DNA from: Methylocystis rosea SV97
GTDB lineage: Bacteria; Pseudomonadota; Alphaproteobacteria; Rhizobiales; Beijerinckiaceae
Length of the DNA stretch: 64,000 nucleotides
Direction: 5' to 3'
Assembly (NCBI RefSeq): GCF_000372845.1
Contig: NZ_KB889963.1
Location: 2,562,304-2,626,303, forward strand
Shown: positions 27,215 to 35,343 of the stretch, one piece after another
Layout: each line of letters starts with the position of its first letter
Position numbering within the stretch: position 1 is the stretch's first letter
The notes under the pieces: model-generated
What the model was told of the DNA's origin: nothing
Databases searched by the model: none
Seen by the model: the letters and a program-made list of their open reading frames with translations, nothing else
Translations under genes and position numbers: made by a program

Positions 27215-28720
27215 ATGCCACCAATCGAACAATTGGCGGGCCGGCGCGCGTTTCAGGTCGCGCAGCCGGACGCGCCCGCCTATCGCGCGCCGCCGCACAA
27301 TATCGAGGCTGAGCAAGCGCTGCTCGGCGCGATTCTCGTCAACAATGACGCTTTCGACAGAGTCTCGGACTTCCTGAAACCCGAGCATTTTTCCGAGGAC
27401 TTGCACCGCCGCATCTATGAAATCGCGGCGCAGCTCATTCGCGCCGGCAAGCTCGCGACCGTCGTGACGCTGAAAACTTTTCTCGCCGACATCGAGCTTC
27501 CGGCCGGCGTGACGATCCAGGCCTATCTCGCCCGACTCGCCGCCGAGGCGACGACGATCATCAACGCCGAGGACTATGGCCGCACCGTTCATGATCTCGC
27601 GGTTCGCCGGGATCTCATCGTCATCGGGCAGGACATCGTCAACACGGCCTATGATTCGCCGATCGATTCGCCGCCGCGCGCGCAGATCGAAGAAGCCGAA
27701 CGGCAGCTCTATTCGATCGCCGAGACGGGACGCTATGACGGCGGCTTTCAGCGATTTGCCGACGCGCTCACCACCGCGCTCGACATGGCGAGCAGCGCCT
27801 ATATGCGCGACGGGCATCTGTCCGGCGTCGCCACGGGCCTGCTCGATCTCGACGAGAAGATGGGCGGTCTGCAAAAATCCGACCTCATCATCGTCGCCGG
27901 GCGACCGGGCATGGGCAAGACCGCTCTCGCCACGAACATCGCCTTCAATGTCGCGCGCGCCTATCAATTCGAAGCTGAGCCCGACGGAACGCATAAGGCG
28001 ATCAATGGCGGCATCGTCGGCTTCTTCTCTTTGGAAATGTCGGCCGAGCAATTGGCGACTCGCGTCATCGCCGAGCAATCCGGCGTGCCGAGCTACAAGA
28101 TCCGCCGCGGCGACATCAATGAGGACGATTTTCGGCGCATCGCCGACGCCGCACGGGAAATGCAGAGCATTCCCTTCTACATCGATCAGAGCGGCGGCAT
28201 CTCGATCGCGCAGCTCACCGCGCGGGCGCGGCGCCTCAAACGCCAGAAAGGCCTGGACCTTCTCGTCGTGGACTATCTCCAACTGCTCGCCGGTTCGCGT
28301 TCCCGCAATGAAAATCGCGTGCAGGAACTCACGGAAATCACGACCGGCCTCAAGGCGCTATCCAAAGAGCTCAATGTGCCGATCATCGCGCTGTCGCAGC
28401 TCTCACGCCAGGTCGAGAACCGCGACGACAAGCGGCCGCAGCTGTCCGATCTGCGCGAGTCAGGCTCGATCGAGCAGGACGCCGACGTCGTCATCTTCGT
28501 CTATCGCGAAGAATATTATCTGCGTAACCGCGAGCCGCGCGAAGGCACCGAAGAACACATTCAATGGATGGCGGAGATGGAGCGCGCGCATGGCCGCGCC
28601 GAAGCGATCATCGGCAAGCAGCGTCACGGTCCGACAGGGACGGTGCAGCTCGCCTTCGAGGCTGAGGTCACCCGATTCTCCAATCTTGCCGACGAGGACA
28701 AGCTGCCGGCGCGAATGTGA
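27215..28720 (+). CDS. dnaB: Replicative DNA helicase DnaB
   Basis: 501-residue hexameric helicase. The N-terminal domain is PPHNIEAEQALLGAILVNND with FLKPEHFSEDLHRRIYE. The RecA-like domain has Walker A VAGRPGMGKTALATNIAFNV, GFFSLEMSAEQLATR, Walker B LLVVDYLQLL and the arginine-finger region DLRESGSIEQDADVVIFVYR. It unwinds DNA ahead of the replisome. The rplI-dnaB order is conserved in many alphaproteobacteria. It ends at a hairpin shared with the convergent PRC-barrel gene. Confidence 0.97.
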   Translation: MPPIEQLAGRRAFQVAQPDAPAYRAPPHNIEAEQALLGAILVNNDAFDRVSDFLKPEHFSEDLHRRIYEIAAQLIRAGKLATVVTLKTFLADIELPAGVTIQAYLARLAAEATTIINAEDYGRTVHDLAVRRDLIVIGQDIVNTAYDSPIDSPPRAQIEEAERQLYSIAETGRYDGGFQRFADALTTALDMASSAYMRDGHLSGVATGLLDLDEKMGGLQKSDLIIVAGRPGMGKTALATNIAFNVARAYQFEAEPDGTHKAINGGIVGFFSLEMSAEQLATRVIAEQSGVPSYKIRRGDINEDDFRRIADAAREMQSIPFYIDQSGGISIAQLTARARRLKRQKGLDLLVVDYLQLLAGSRSRNENRVQELTEITTGLKALSKELNVPIIALSQLSRQVENRDDKRPQLSDLRESGSIEQDADVVIFVYREEYYLRNREPREGTEEHIQWMAEMERAHGRAEAIIGKQRHGPTGTVQLAFEAEVTRFSNLADEDKLPARM

Positions 28721-28748
28721 AAAAACCTCGCCGCAGAGCGGCGAGGTT
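28717..28748 (-). terminator. Intrinsic terminator of the first PRC-barrel gene
   Basis: An 11-bp perfect stem (AACCTCGCCGC, 28724-28734, with GCGGCGAGGTT, 28738-28748) closes a 3-base loop. On the minus strand it is followed by a run of T residues, so it terminates the PRC-barrel gene that ends at 28786. On the plus strand it abuts the dnaB stop and may also stop that transcript, although the T tract there is poor. Confidence 0.85.
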
Positions 28749-28785
28749 AGCGTCAAAACAGGCCGACGGCGGTTACTTGCGGCGG

Positions 28786-29277
28786 TTACTTGCTGCCGAG
28801 GGTCCAAAGGCCCTTGTTCTTGTCGAAGCGGAAGCCCGTTGCGTTCTTCAGCTCGTCCTTGGTGGCGTTGATCGTCAGCCACCATTTGTTGTTGCGCTCA
28901 GTGGCGCGGAGATCGCTGAAGGCGACGGCGATGTCCTTCTCGCCCATGCCAAGGAAGCCGCCCACTGAGATGATAGCCGCGGTGACTTTGCCGCCGCGAT
29001 CCAGCACGAGATCCTTCACTTCGCCGATTTTGTTCTCCTGCGGATCGTACACGTTCTGGTCATGGATATTCGAGACCAGCAGCGCATTCTGCGGAAGCGT
29101 GGTCAGGAAATCCGGCCGACCCGCCGCGGCCCCAGTGGTCGAACGATCCATCGTCCCGGTCGTTGAGCGGTCCATCGCCCCGGCGGGACGATCGGTCGTG
29201 CGATTCATCTGCTCGGCCAAAGCCGCGCCTGACAGCGTCGCGATAAGCGCGCCTGCGAGGAGGTAGGACTTGAGCAT
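28786..29277 (-). CDS. Exported PRC-barrel protein (copy 1, with DRSTTG repeats)
   Basis: 163 residues. Signal peptide MLKSYLLAGALIATLSGAAL ends near ALAEQM. A low-complexity segment follows with DRPAGAMDRSTTG then TMDRSTTGAAAG. The PRC barrel runs from about residue 62: VYDPQENKIGEVKDLVLDRG, VTAAIISVGGFLGMGEKDIA, TINATKDELKNATGFRFD. PRC barrels are small beta domains that bind other proteins or ligands. The two following genes on the same strand are paralogues. Role unknown; an envelope or stress function is likely. Confidence 0.87.
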   Translation of the reverse strand: MLKSYLLAGALIATLSGAALAEQMNRTTDRPAGAMDRSTTGTMDRSTTGAAAGRPDFLTTLPQNALLVSNIHDQNVYDPQENKIGEVKDLVLDRGGKVTAAIISVGGFLGMGEKDIAVAFSDLRATERNNKWWLTINATKDELKNATGFRFDKNKGLWTLGSK

Positions 29278-29424
29278 GGCTGTCTCCGGTCATGTTGTTA
29301 GCGCCACACGAACGGCGTTCGTGTGTGTGCCTAGAACAAGCATCGAAGATCGATGTTCCAAGCTTCGCGGCAGATATCCATCAGGAGGACAGGCCGCCGC
29401 GCGCGTCTGGAACAGTTCAGCCGA

Positions 29425-29844
29425 TCAAATCGGGTCCCACAGACCGGTGGCTTTGTCGAACTTATACGCGAGGGCCTTCTTCAGCAGGTCCTTCGTCGTG
29501 TTGAGCGTCAGCCAGCTCTTGTTGTTTTTCTGAGTGATGGTGATCGCGGATACGGGAATCGCAATATGCTTCACACCGAGCCCGAGAAAGCCGCCAACGT
29601 TCAGCATCACGGCGTTTATGGAGCCGTCGGCGGAAAACAACATGTCCGCAATCGAGCCGAGCTTCTTTTCATTGGGATCATAGACCGGCTGCTTGTACCA
29701 GGCGGAGACCACCGAACCATAGACCGGCAGCCTTTCGAGCGGCACGACTACAATGGTTTCGGTTTGGGCGCTTTGTGCGCCAGCCGGTAGCGGCGCCAAA
29801 GCGGCAAGAGCGAGCGAGGCTGTGACGAAGACGCGTTTCAGCAT
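29425..29844 (-). CDS. Exported PRC-barrel protein (copy 2)
   Basis: 139 residues with signal peptide (MLKRVFVTASLALAALAPLP, cleavage near GAQSAQ) and a PRC barrel: VSAWYKQPVYDPNEKKLGSI, MLFSADGSINAVMLNVGGFL, TLNTTKDLLKKALAYKFDKA. It shares VSAWYKxPVYD, the VMLxVGGFLGxGxKHxAIP block and the TxNTTKD block with copy 3. That points to a local duplication later than the split from copy 1. Confidence 0.85.
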   Translation of the reverse strand: MLKRVFVTASLALAALAPLPAGAQSAQTETIVVVPLERLPVYGSVVSAWYKQPVYDPNEKKLGSIADMLFSADGSINAVMLNVGGFLGLGVKHIAIPVSAITITQKNNKSWLTLNTTKDLLKKALAYKFDKATGLWDPI

Positions 29845-29917
29845 AGAAGAATCCTTTTTGGAACGAGCGGCAGCCGGACGGCGCGCTACGCGAAATTCTC
29901 ACGGCGCGGCGCCCTTG

Positions 29918-30334
29918 CTACTTCACCTTCCAGGCGTGTTCGGCCGCATCATATTTGTAGCCGGTCGCCTTCTTCACGATGTCCTTTGTCGTATTGATGG
30001 TCAGCCACGTCTTGTTGTTCTTTTCTGTGACCGTGATGTCGTTGGCCGGAATGGCGACGTGCTTCGCGCCGATGCCGAGAAAACCGCCGACGTCGAGCAT
30101 GACGGCGTTGATCTCGCCGCCTGAAAACAGCATGTCGGTGATCACGCCGACCTTCTTATCGTTCAAATCGTAGACTGGCTTTTTGTACCAAGCGGAAACG
30201 AGCGAGCCATAACGCGGCAACGCTTCCATAGGCACGACGACCTTGCTGTCGGGCGCGGCGGTTTCCGCGCGGACAGGATGGGCGACCGCGATGGCCATGC
30301 AGAATGAGAGCGCAACAAGCAAAGTTCTGTTCAT
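29918..30334 (-). CDS. Exported PRC-barrel protein (copy 3)
   Basis: 138 residues with signal peptide (MNRTLLVALSFCMAIAVAHP, cleavage near VRAETA) and a PRC barrel: VSAWYKKPVYDLNDKKVGVI, MLFSGGEINAVMLDVGGFLG, IGAKHVAIPANDITVTEKNN, TINTTKDIVKKATGYKYD. It is the first of three tandem paralogues on the minus strand and lies about 50 bases upstream of the copy 2 leader. Confidence 0.86.
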   Translation of the reverse strand: MNRTLLVALSFCMAIAVAHPVRAETAAPDSKVVVPMEALPRYGSLVSAWYKKPVYDLNDKKVGVITDMLFSGGEINAVMLDVGGFLGIGAKHVAIPANDITVTEKNNKTWLTINTTKDIVKKATGYKYDAAEHAWKVK

Positions 30335-30382
30335 TCGACCAATCTCCCCAACATCCTTGATACGACGGCGATCATAGCTGAT

Positions 30383-31441
30383 TCATCGCGGCAGCACGCC
30401 CCAATAATCAAGATCAAGCAGCACCGCCGGATCGGGCTTGCCGTCGGCTCCGTAGAGCGGGAAATAGGCGCAGGGCTTGTCCTTGGTTGCGACGAGCCGC
30501 AGGCGCAACGCGCCGATATCCTGGCGCCCGGGGATCTCCGCCTTCTCCAGAACCTCCGACCAGGCGAAGACCGTGCCCCCCGCGAACAGCGGGTTGACGT
30601 GGCGTCCGCCGTTCACGGCCGAGATATGGAAGACGTTCTCCAGGCCGTTGAAGGACAGCGCCCGGGCGAGGGAAATCACATGGCCGCCGTAGATGATGCG
30701 CTTGCCGAAACGGCCCTGCGCCTCATAGTACTGATTAAAATGAACTTTCGAGTTGTTCTGGTAGAGCCGGGTCGCGAGTTGGTGCTCCGCCTCCTCGACC
30801 GTCATGCCGTCGATATGGTCGATTTTCTCGCCCTGGTCGTAATCCCCCCAAAAATAGCGGGAGCCGGCGAGCGCCTTGTCATAGGCGCCGACATTGATCG
30901 CCGGCGCCGCCTTGCCAAGTTCGGAAGGGGCGACGGACTTCGGCAGATCGGGCACGACCTCCGGTCCCACGGGGGCGTCCCGGTCGCGCTTTTTCACCAT
31001 TACCCAGCGCGCATAGCTCAGCACGGTCTCGCCGCGCTGATTGGCGCCTGTCGTGCGCACATAGACGACGCCGGTTTCCTTGTTGGAATTTTCCTTAAGG
31101 CCGATGACTTCCGAGGTCGCCGACAGCGTGTCGCCCGGATAGACGGGGATCAGAAATTTGAAATCGGCGTAGCCGAGGTTGGCGATGGCGTTGAGCGAGA
31201 CGTCGGGCACGGTCTTACCGAGCACGAGATGAAAGACGAGCAGATCGTCGATCGGCGCGCGCTCGTAGCCGATCGCCTGCGCGAAAGCGGTCGAGGACTG
31301 CACGGCGAAGCGCGGCAAATACAGGGCCGTATACAGTGCGACCTCGCCGACTGTGACCGTCCGCGGCGCGGCGTGGCGAATGATCTGGCCGATTTTAAAG
31401 TCTTCGAAAAAATTGCCGACGTTGATCTTCGACTTGCTCAT
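30383..31441 (-). CDS. mch: Mesaconyl-CoA hydratase (beta-methylmalyl-CoA dehydratase, MaoC-like)
   Basis: 352 residues, two MaoC-type hotdog domains. N-terminal marks: NVGNFFEDFKIGQIIRHAAP, RTVTVGEVALYTALYLPRFA. C-terminal marks: SRYFWGDYDQGEKIDHIDGM, RIIYGGHVISLARALSFNGL. The enzyme interconverts mesaconyl-C1-CoA and beta-methylmalyl-CoA in the ethylmalonyl-CoA pathway (also named MeaC or Mcd). That pathway regenerates glyoxylate for the serine cycle in methylotrophs and serves acetate assimilation in other alphaproteobacteria. It is not clustered here with other pathway genes; yggU follows three bases upstream of its start. Confidence 0.9.
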   Translation of the reverse strand: MSKSKINVGNFFEDFKIGQIIRHAAPRTVTVGEVALYTALYLPRFAVQSSTAFAQAIGYERAPIDDLLVFHLVLGKTVPDVSLNAIANLGYADFKFLIPVYPGDTLSATSEVIGLKENSNKETGVVYVRTTGANQRGETVLSYARWVMVKKRDRDAPVGPEVVPDLPKSVAPSELGKAAPAINVGAYDKALAGSRYFWGDYDQGEKIDHIDGMTVEEAEHQLATRLYQNNSKVHFNQYYEAQGRFGKRIIYGGHVISLARALSFNGLENVFHISAVNGGRHVNPLFAGGTVFAWSEVLEKAEIPGRQDIGALRLRLVATKDKPCAYFPLYGADGKPDPAVLLDLDYWGVLPR

Positions 31442-31444
31442 GTC

Positions 31445-31789
31445 CTAACCGTTTGTTGGCGCCAGCTTCGCCAGCGCGTCGAGATAAAGCGCGGGCGCGC
31501 CCGCAACGAAAACTGTTTTGACGCGGCTGGTCGCGCCGGCGCGGATCGAAACCGCGCTTTTAGGGGTTCTTAGCGTCGACGCGATCAGCGCGATCAGCGC
31601 CGTGTTCGCTCGGCCGTTCTCCGGCGCGGCGCGCACCCGCGCCTTCAGGACGCTGCGGCCGTCGGCGAGAGTCTCCACGCCTTCGACGGCGTCGCGTCCG
31701 CCTTTCGGCGTCAGCCGCACGTAAACGGCGACGCCTCCCGATTCGATCGCCCATGCGGAGGATGCTTTCTCCGCGCCTCCTTCACCCAA
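31445..31789 (-). CDS. DUF167 (YggU) family protein
   Basis: 114 residues. The DUF167 pattern is visible: VYVRLTPKGGRDAVEGVETL, then KARVRAAPENGRANTALIAL and VSIRAGATSRVKTVFVAG. Function unknown. It overlaps the end of the upstream yggT gene by 8 bases, so the two are translationally coupled, as in many genomes. The mesaconyl-CoA hydratase gene follows after three bases. Confidence 0.9.
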   Translation of the reverse strand: MGEGGAEKASSAWAIESGGVAVYVRLTPKGGRDAVEGVETLADGRSVLKARVRAAPENGRANTALIALIASTLRTPKSAVSIRAGATSRVKTVFVAGAPALYLDALAKLAPTNG

Positions 31790-32078
31790 GCGCGTAGGCG
31801 CCGGCGCTGTTGGCGATGAGATCGCGCAGGAACTGCATGAGCAGCAGCAGGATGAGCGGCGAGATGTCTAATCCGCCGACGCTGGGCAGCACCGAGCGGA
31901 TCGGACCCAGCAGCGGCTCGGTCATGGCGTTCAGCCATTTCCAGATCGAATAGGCGACGTTCGAGCGCATATTGATGACGTCGAAGGCCGTGAGCCAGGA
32001 CACAACCACCGTGGCGAGCAGAATCCACCAGTAAATATCGATGATCGTGAGAAGAAGTTTGACCATAGCGTAGGACAT
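31782..32078 (-). CDS. YggT family membrane protein
   Basis: 98 residues with two hydrophobic segments (LLTIIDIYWWILLATVVVSW and SPLILLLLMQFLRDLIANSA) and the family blocks TAFDVIN and MTEPLLGPIRSVLPSVGGLD. YggT proteins are conserved inner-membrane proteins, linked in some bacteria to osmotic tolerance or to cell-division positioning. It overlaps the downstream DUF167 gene. Confidence 0.92.
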   Translation of the reverse strand: MSYAMVKLLLTIIDIYWWILLATVVVSWLTAFDVINMRSNVAYSIWKWLNAMTEPLLGPIRSVLPSVGGLDISPLILLLLMQFLRDLIANSAGAYALG

Positions 32079-32257
32079 GACCGGCTTCCAGCGGATGAGG
32101 TTCCGCCCTGTCTAGCCTCCCTGCCCCGTCGCGGCAATCCTTGGGGGCGCGGCACCCTCATGCGACAAGAATTCGCGATGGCAAGCGCTTGGCGGCGCTT
32201 GGCGGCGCCAACACGATTGACAGGCTATCGCCCCCCGTGTACCCCACGCGCCGGAGC

Positions 32258-32333
32258 GGGGCTGTAGCTCAGATGGGAGAGCGCTGCAATCGCACTGCAG
32301 AGGTCCGGGGTTCGATTCCCCGCAGCTCCACCA
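32258..32333 (+). tRNA. tRNA-Ala (anticodon CGC)
   Basis: 76 bases with encoded CCA. Acceptor GGGGCTG pairs with CAGCTCC. The D arm is GCTCAGATGGGAGAGC, the anticodon stem is CTGCA/TGCAG around loop ATCGCAC (anticodon CGC, codon GCG), and the T arm is CCGGGGTTCGATTCCCCG. The last bases are duplicated at 45718-45730, so this tRNA is the likely integration site of a genomic island. Confidence 0.95.
32320..32332 (+). repeat. Putative attL core within the tRNA-Ala 3' end
   Basis: CCGCAGCTCCACC here is repeated exactly at 45718-45730, about 160 bases beyond the 5' end of the integrase remnant. P4-type integrases use tRNA 3' ends as attachment sites, so the pair looks like the direct repeats flanking an integrated element of about 13.4 kb. 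Confidence 0.65.
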
Positions 32334-32593
32334 AATGACAACATAAGCTCCTGAATTTATGTTACCTTTTGAAGCGGCCGCTTCTTTACGCGCATATCTG
32401 CGTACAACAAATCCCCTCACCGTTGCGTCCGCGCGCTGAGGGGGTGTTTGGCGAGGGCGCAGAAGCACGCTGCCGCTCGGCGCGATGAAGGGTTCAGAGC
32501 CGGCTCTTCAAATTTTCGGACTGCGGTCATGCGGAGCCGCGGAGCCGCTCTGGTGAAAGGCCATTTTAGGAACTGCCGGCGACGTTCAACTCC

Positions 32594-33094
32594 ATGCCGA
32601 GACCGGTCGCTGAGAAGCCGATGTTTCGATCGGCATCAGTGCGCGCCGCGCGTCATCAGCTGGGCTTCTATGAATGGACGCGAGTACGCCGACTTTTCTT
32701 AGCGCCTGACCGCCGGCTGCTCGCCTTCGCTAGGCTCTGGGAAAGCGTACCAATCCCAGAGACAAAGAAGATGATCGACTCGACGACGATCATTGTCAGG
32801 CCCGCTAACGATTGGATGAGCCGCTTTCATGATCGGATGCCGGTAATTCTCGGCTGGCGCGAGGTCGGGGCGTGGCTGGTCGGCGGCGATCCTGCCGCGC
32901 TGTTGCACGCGCCTACCGAGGACGCGTTGCAAGAATGGATCGTCTCGCCGCGCGTGAACCGCTCGGGCATCGGCGATGACGATCCGACACTGATCGGGCT
33001 TCAAGACTGGGCACTTCGAAGACCGCTTAGCGCCAGGAGCAGACTTTCCGCGACCGCGACCGCGCCAAAGGCTTACTCGCGACATAAATTTTGA
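32594..33094 (+). pseudogene. Remnant of an SOS response-associated peptidase (SRAP/YedK) gene
   Basis: The frame carries the middle and C-terminal parts of a YedK/HMCES-like protein: VAEKPMFRSASVRAAR, GFYEWTRVRRLFLAPDRRL, LLAFARLWESVP, STTIIVRPANDWMSRFHDRM then PVIL, and ALQEWIVSPRVNRSGIGDDD. The N-terminus with the catalytic Cys2 (MCGR) is missing, the AET segment before VAEKP lies in another frame, and the C-terminal tail is not family-like. SRAP proteins crosslink to abasic sites in single-stranded DNA. The gene is decayed and cannot give an active enzyme. It lies just inside the proposed island, next to the tRNA. Confidence 0.7.
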
Positions 33095-33331
33095 GCAATC
33101 GCCAAAAAGCACACGTCGGACATAACAATACGCCGAAAGAACGAACGCTCTGGTCACTGGCGCGATCGAATTCAACGCAAAAGATTTAGAGAGCGTCGGC
33201 GATGGCGAAACGGCGGCCCGCTCGAACATAAAAGCCGCGAGGATACTTTTTGGCGCTGCAACTGCAAAGCCTGCTCGTGATCCTCTTGGCGACGCCGCTC
33301 GTATAAACATCCGGGGTCGTCAGGAGACTCG

Positions 33332-33736
33332 ATGTTCCGCATCATCTTTGCCTATGCAGGCGCGGCTTTCGGCATGCTGGCGCTGGACGTGATCTGGCTA
33401 ACATCGATGGCCGAGAGCTTTTACCGGCCGCAACTCGGTGTGCTGCTCGCGGATGACTTTCGGGCTGCGCCGGCGATTGCCTTTTACGCGCTCTACCTAT
33501 TCGGAGTTGTCTATTTTGCATGCGCGCCCGCGCTCCAGAATGGCGACTGGCGGAAGGCGACGCTGAATGGGGCTGTGTTCGGCCTTGTCGCTTACGGCAC
33601 GTATGACCTGACCAATCAAGCGACGCTCAATCACTGGCCCGTGCTCGTAACAATCGTTGATTTGTGCTGGGGTGTTTTCCTCACCGCGATTGCGGCATCC
33701 GCAGGCTATGCCGCCGCAAGGCGCTTCACGGGATGA
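33332..33736 (+). CDS. DUF2177 family membrane protein
   Basis: 134 residues, four hydrophobic segments: IIFAYAGAAFGMLALDVIWL, FYALYLFGVVYFACAP, LNGAVFGLVAYGTYDLTNQA, VTIVDLCWGVFLTAIAASAG. The YGTYDLTNQATLxxWP and DxxWG blocks are the DUF2177 signature. Function unknown. DUF2177 genes often accompany cyclopropane-synthase/ChrR stress clusters, and here it adjoins one. Its stop overlaps that of the convergent gene by 11 bases. Confidence 0.87.
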   Translation: MFRIIFAYAGAAFGMLALDVIWLTSMAESFYRPQLGVLLADDFRAAPAIAFYALYLFGVVYFACAPALQNGDWRKATLNGAVFGLVAYGTYDLTNQATLNHWPVLVTIVDLCWGVFLTAIAASAGYAAARRFTG

Positions 33737-34298
33737 GGAGACCTTGTTCGCGCCGTATGGACATAAACATCCATGCTGCTATCACGCTCAAAGTAGAGGC
33801 GGAATAGAAGTTGAGGGAGCTTAGGGCTTCTTGCTGCGTCGCATCCATCGGATATAGGGGCTGCCCGTAACCGCCATGCAGCAGCATGAATAGGCAGAGT
33901 AGTGCTCCGACATAGGCGCCGAGCGCACGCATATCCGTCCTGCGACACGACAGAACGGCGATTATCAGACATGGCGCGAGAAACCACTCGACGCCGGACC
34001 CCTCGCCAAAAATGAAGGCGCAAAAAAACGTGTTGATCGCGCCGACGGCGGGGAACCACAAGCGTCCAACGTCCGGGAACCGCCTCGCCATCCATGGCGA
34101 AGCGAGAAAAAACGGGGTGGAAAGCAGCGTCAGAGCGAGAAGCGCGTGCGCTTCTCCGGTCACCCAACGCACGTAGAGCGGATAGAATGGCTGGTTCGAC
34201 GCGAGGATCAGCGCGAGCCTGTTGGACGTCGCCGTCAGCGGATCGGCGGCGGCGGCGTAGTCTTTCACACGCCGCCTAAGCGCGTGCAGATTATCCAC
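33726..34298 (-). CDS. Hypothetical polytopic membrane protein
   Basis: About 190 residues with five or six hydrophobic segments (HALLALTLLSTPFFLASPWM, LWFPAVGAINTFFCAFIFGE, VEWFLAPCLIIAVLSC, LGAYVGALLCLFMLLHGGYG, SASTLSVIAAWMFMSI). No family recognised. It resembles membrane sensor regions of cyclases or kinases but lacks an output domain. It is last in the minus-strand arm of the sigma/ChrR cluster. A GTG at 34298 overlaps the methyltransferase stop (GTGGATAA); an ATG at 34343 is also possible but lies within the conserved end of that gene. Confidence 0.6.
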   Translation of the reverse strand: MDNLHALRRRVKDYAAAADPLTATSNRLALILASNQPFYPLYVRWVTGEAHALLALTLLSTPFFLASPWMARRFPDVGRLWFPAVGAINTFFCAFIFGEGSGVEWFLAPCLIIAVLSCRRTDMRALGAYVGALLCLFMLLHGGYGQPLYPMDATQQEALSSLNFYSASTLSVIAAWMFMSIRREQGLLIP

Positions 34299-35322
34299 GG
34301 GATGGACGCAGGCGATAGTGGCTGACGCCCCATTCCTCACCATTGCGATCGCCGAAAAGGCCTTCTGTTGCGAGGAAAAACAGTCGCCAGCGGCGGCGCC
34401 AGAGCGTGGCGTCGCTTCCGTAGGTTTCGCTCAGGACCGCGTTGATCTCGTCCCGACGGGCGTCGAAATTGCGAAGCCAGTCGATCGCCGTGCGCTGGTA
34501 ATGAAGGCCGCTCCACAGCCATTCTGCCTCGACTTCGAAGAGATCCCCGAAGCTGTGAATGAGCTGACGGCTTGGCATGATGCCGCCCGTAAAGAAATGC
34601 TGCGCGATCCAGTCGGCTTTCTCGGTGTGATCGAAGCGATAGGGTTGGTTGCGGTGCGTGAAGATATGGATGAAAAGCGATCCTTCCGGCGAAAGCCAGC
34701 CGCGCAACCGCGAGAGCAGCGGGCGCCAGTTCGACATATGCTCGAACATCTCGATCGACACGATCCGGTCGAAGCGCTGATCCATGGCGAAATCGTTCAT
34801 ATCCGCCGTGATCACGCGCAAATTCGTTAGACCCAGCTCCGCAATTCGCCCCTCAATATAGGCGCGCTGGCTCGCGGAGTTGGACACCGCGGTGATATGG
34901 GCGTTCGGGTAGCTCTGCGCCATGAAGAGCGAAAGCGATCCCCACCCGCAGCCGAGTTCTAGAATCCTCTGACCATCGGCCAGCCCGGCGTCCCGCGCGG
35001 TTTCTTCGAGCGCGCGCTCCTCCGCCTGGGCGAGCGTGGTTTCGGCCGAGTCGTAATAGCAGCACGAATATTTGCGGCGCGGCCCGAGCGTCAGTTCGAA
35101 AAATCGCGCGGGCACTTCATAATGCTGCGCGTTGGCTTCCCGCGTGTGGATCGCGATGGGGTAGTTTGCCATGTCGCGCGCAAATGCTTCCACGGCCGCT
35201 GGCGGGGCCAGGCTGAGGCGGTCCCGCGTGCGGCCGACGAGATAACCGACGCCCATGCGCAAAACCGAGTCAGGCAGGGGCGCGCGTTCGACGACGCTGA
35301 CGGCCGAAGCGATAAGGGACAT
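34291..35322 (-). CDS. Cyclopropane-fatty-acid-synthase-like SAM methyltransferase
   Basis: 343 residues, class I methyltransferase of the Cfa family. SAM motif I is ILELGCGWGSLSLFMAQSYP. Other Cfa-type blocks are YSCCYYDSAETTLAQAEERA, DRIVSIEMFEHMSNWRPLLS and FFTGGIMPSRQLIHSFGDLF. It lacks the roughly 90-residue N-terminal Cfa domain and is divergent from the second Cfa-like enzyme at 39759. Such enzymes transfer a methyl(ene) group to unsaturated phospholipid acyl chains. In the furan fatty acid pathway an extra SAM methylase (FufM) methylates the furan ring, and this gene could play that part, but sequence alone does not show it. ATG 35322 has GGAGGA 7 bases upstream. Confidence 0.85.
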   Translation of the reverse strand: MSLIASAVSVVERAPLPDSVLRMGVGYLVGRTRDRLSLAPPAAVEAFARDMANYPIAIHTREANAQHYEVPARFFELTLGPRRKYSCCYYDSAETTLAQAEERALEETARDAGLADGQRILELGCGWGSLSLFMAQSYPNAHITAVSNSASQRAYIEGRIAELGLTNLRVITADMNDFAMDQRFDRIVSIEMFEHMSNWRPLLSRLRGWLSPEGSLFIHIFTHRNQPYRFDHTEKADWIAQHFFTGGIMPSRQLIHSFGDLFEVEAEWLWSGLHYQRTAIDWLRNFDARRDEINAVLSETYGSDATLWRRRWRLFFLATEGLFGDRNGEEWGVSHYRLRPSRG

Positions 35323-35343
35323 TCGACGATCCTCCAACCAGAT

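Noticed and set aside
29100-29200. Short tandem repeat within the first PRC-barrel gene
   Set aside because: The repeat (DRSTTG twice, degenerate at DNA level) is coding low complexity and not an independent element.
32258-32333. tRNA-Ala with anticodon TGC
   Set aside because: The seven-base loop is ATCGCAC, which places CGC at positions 34-36.
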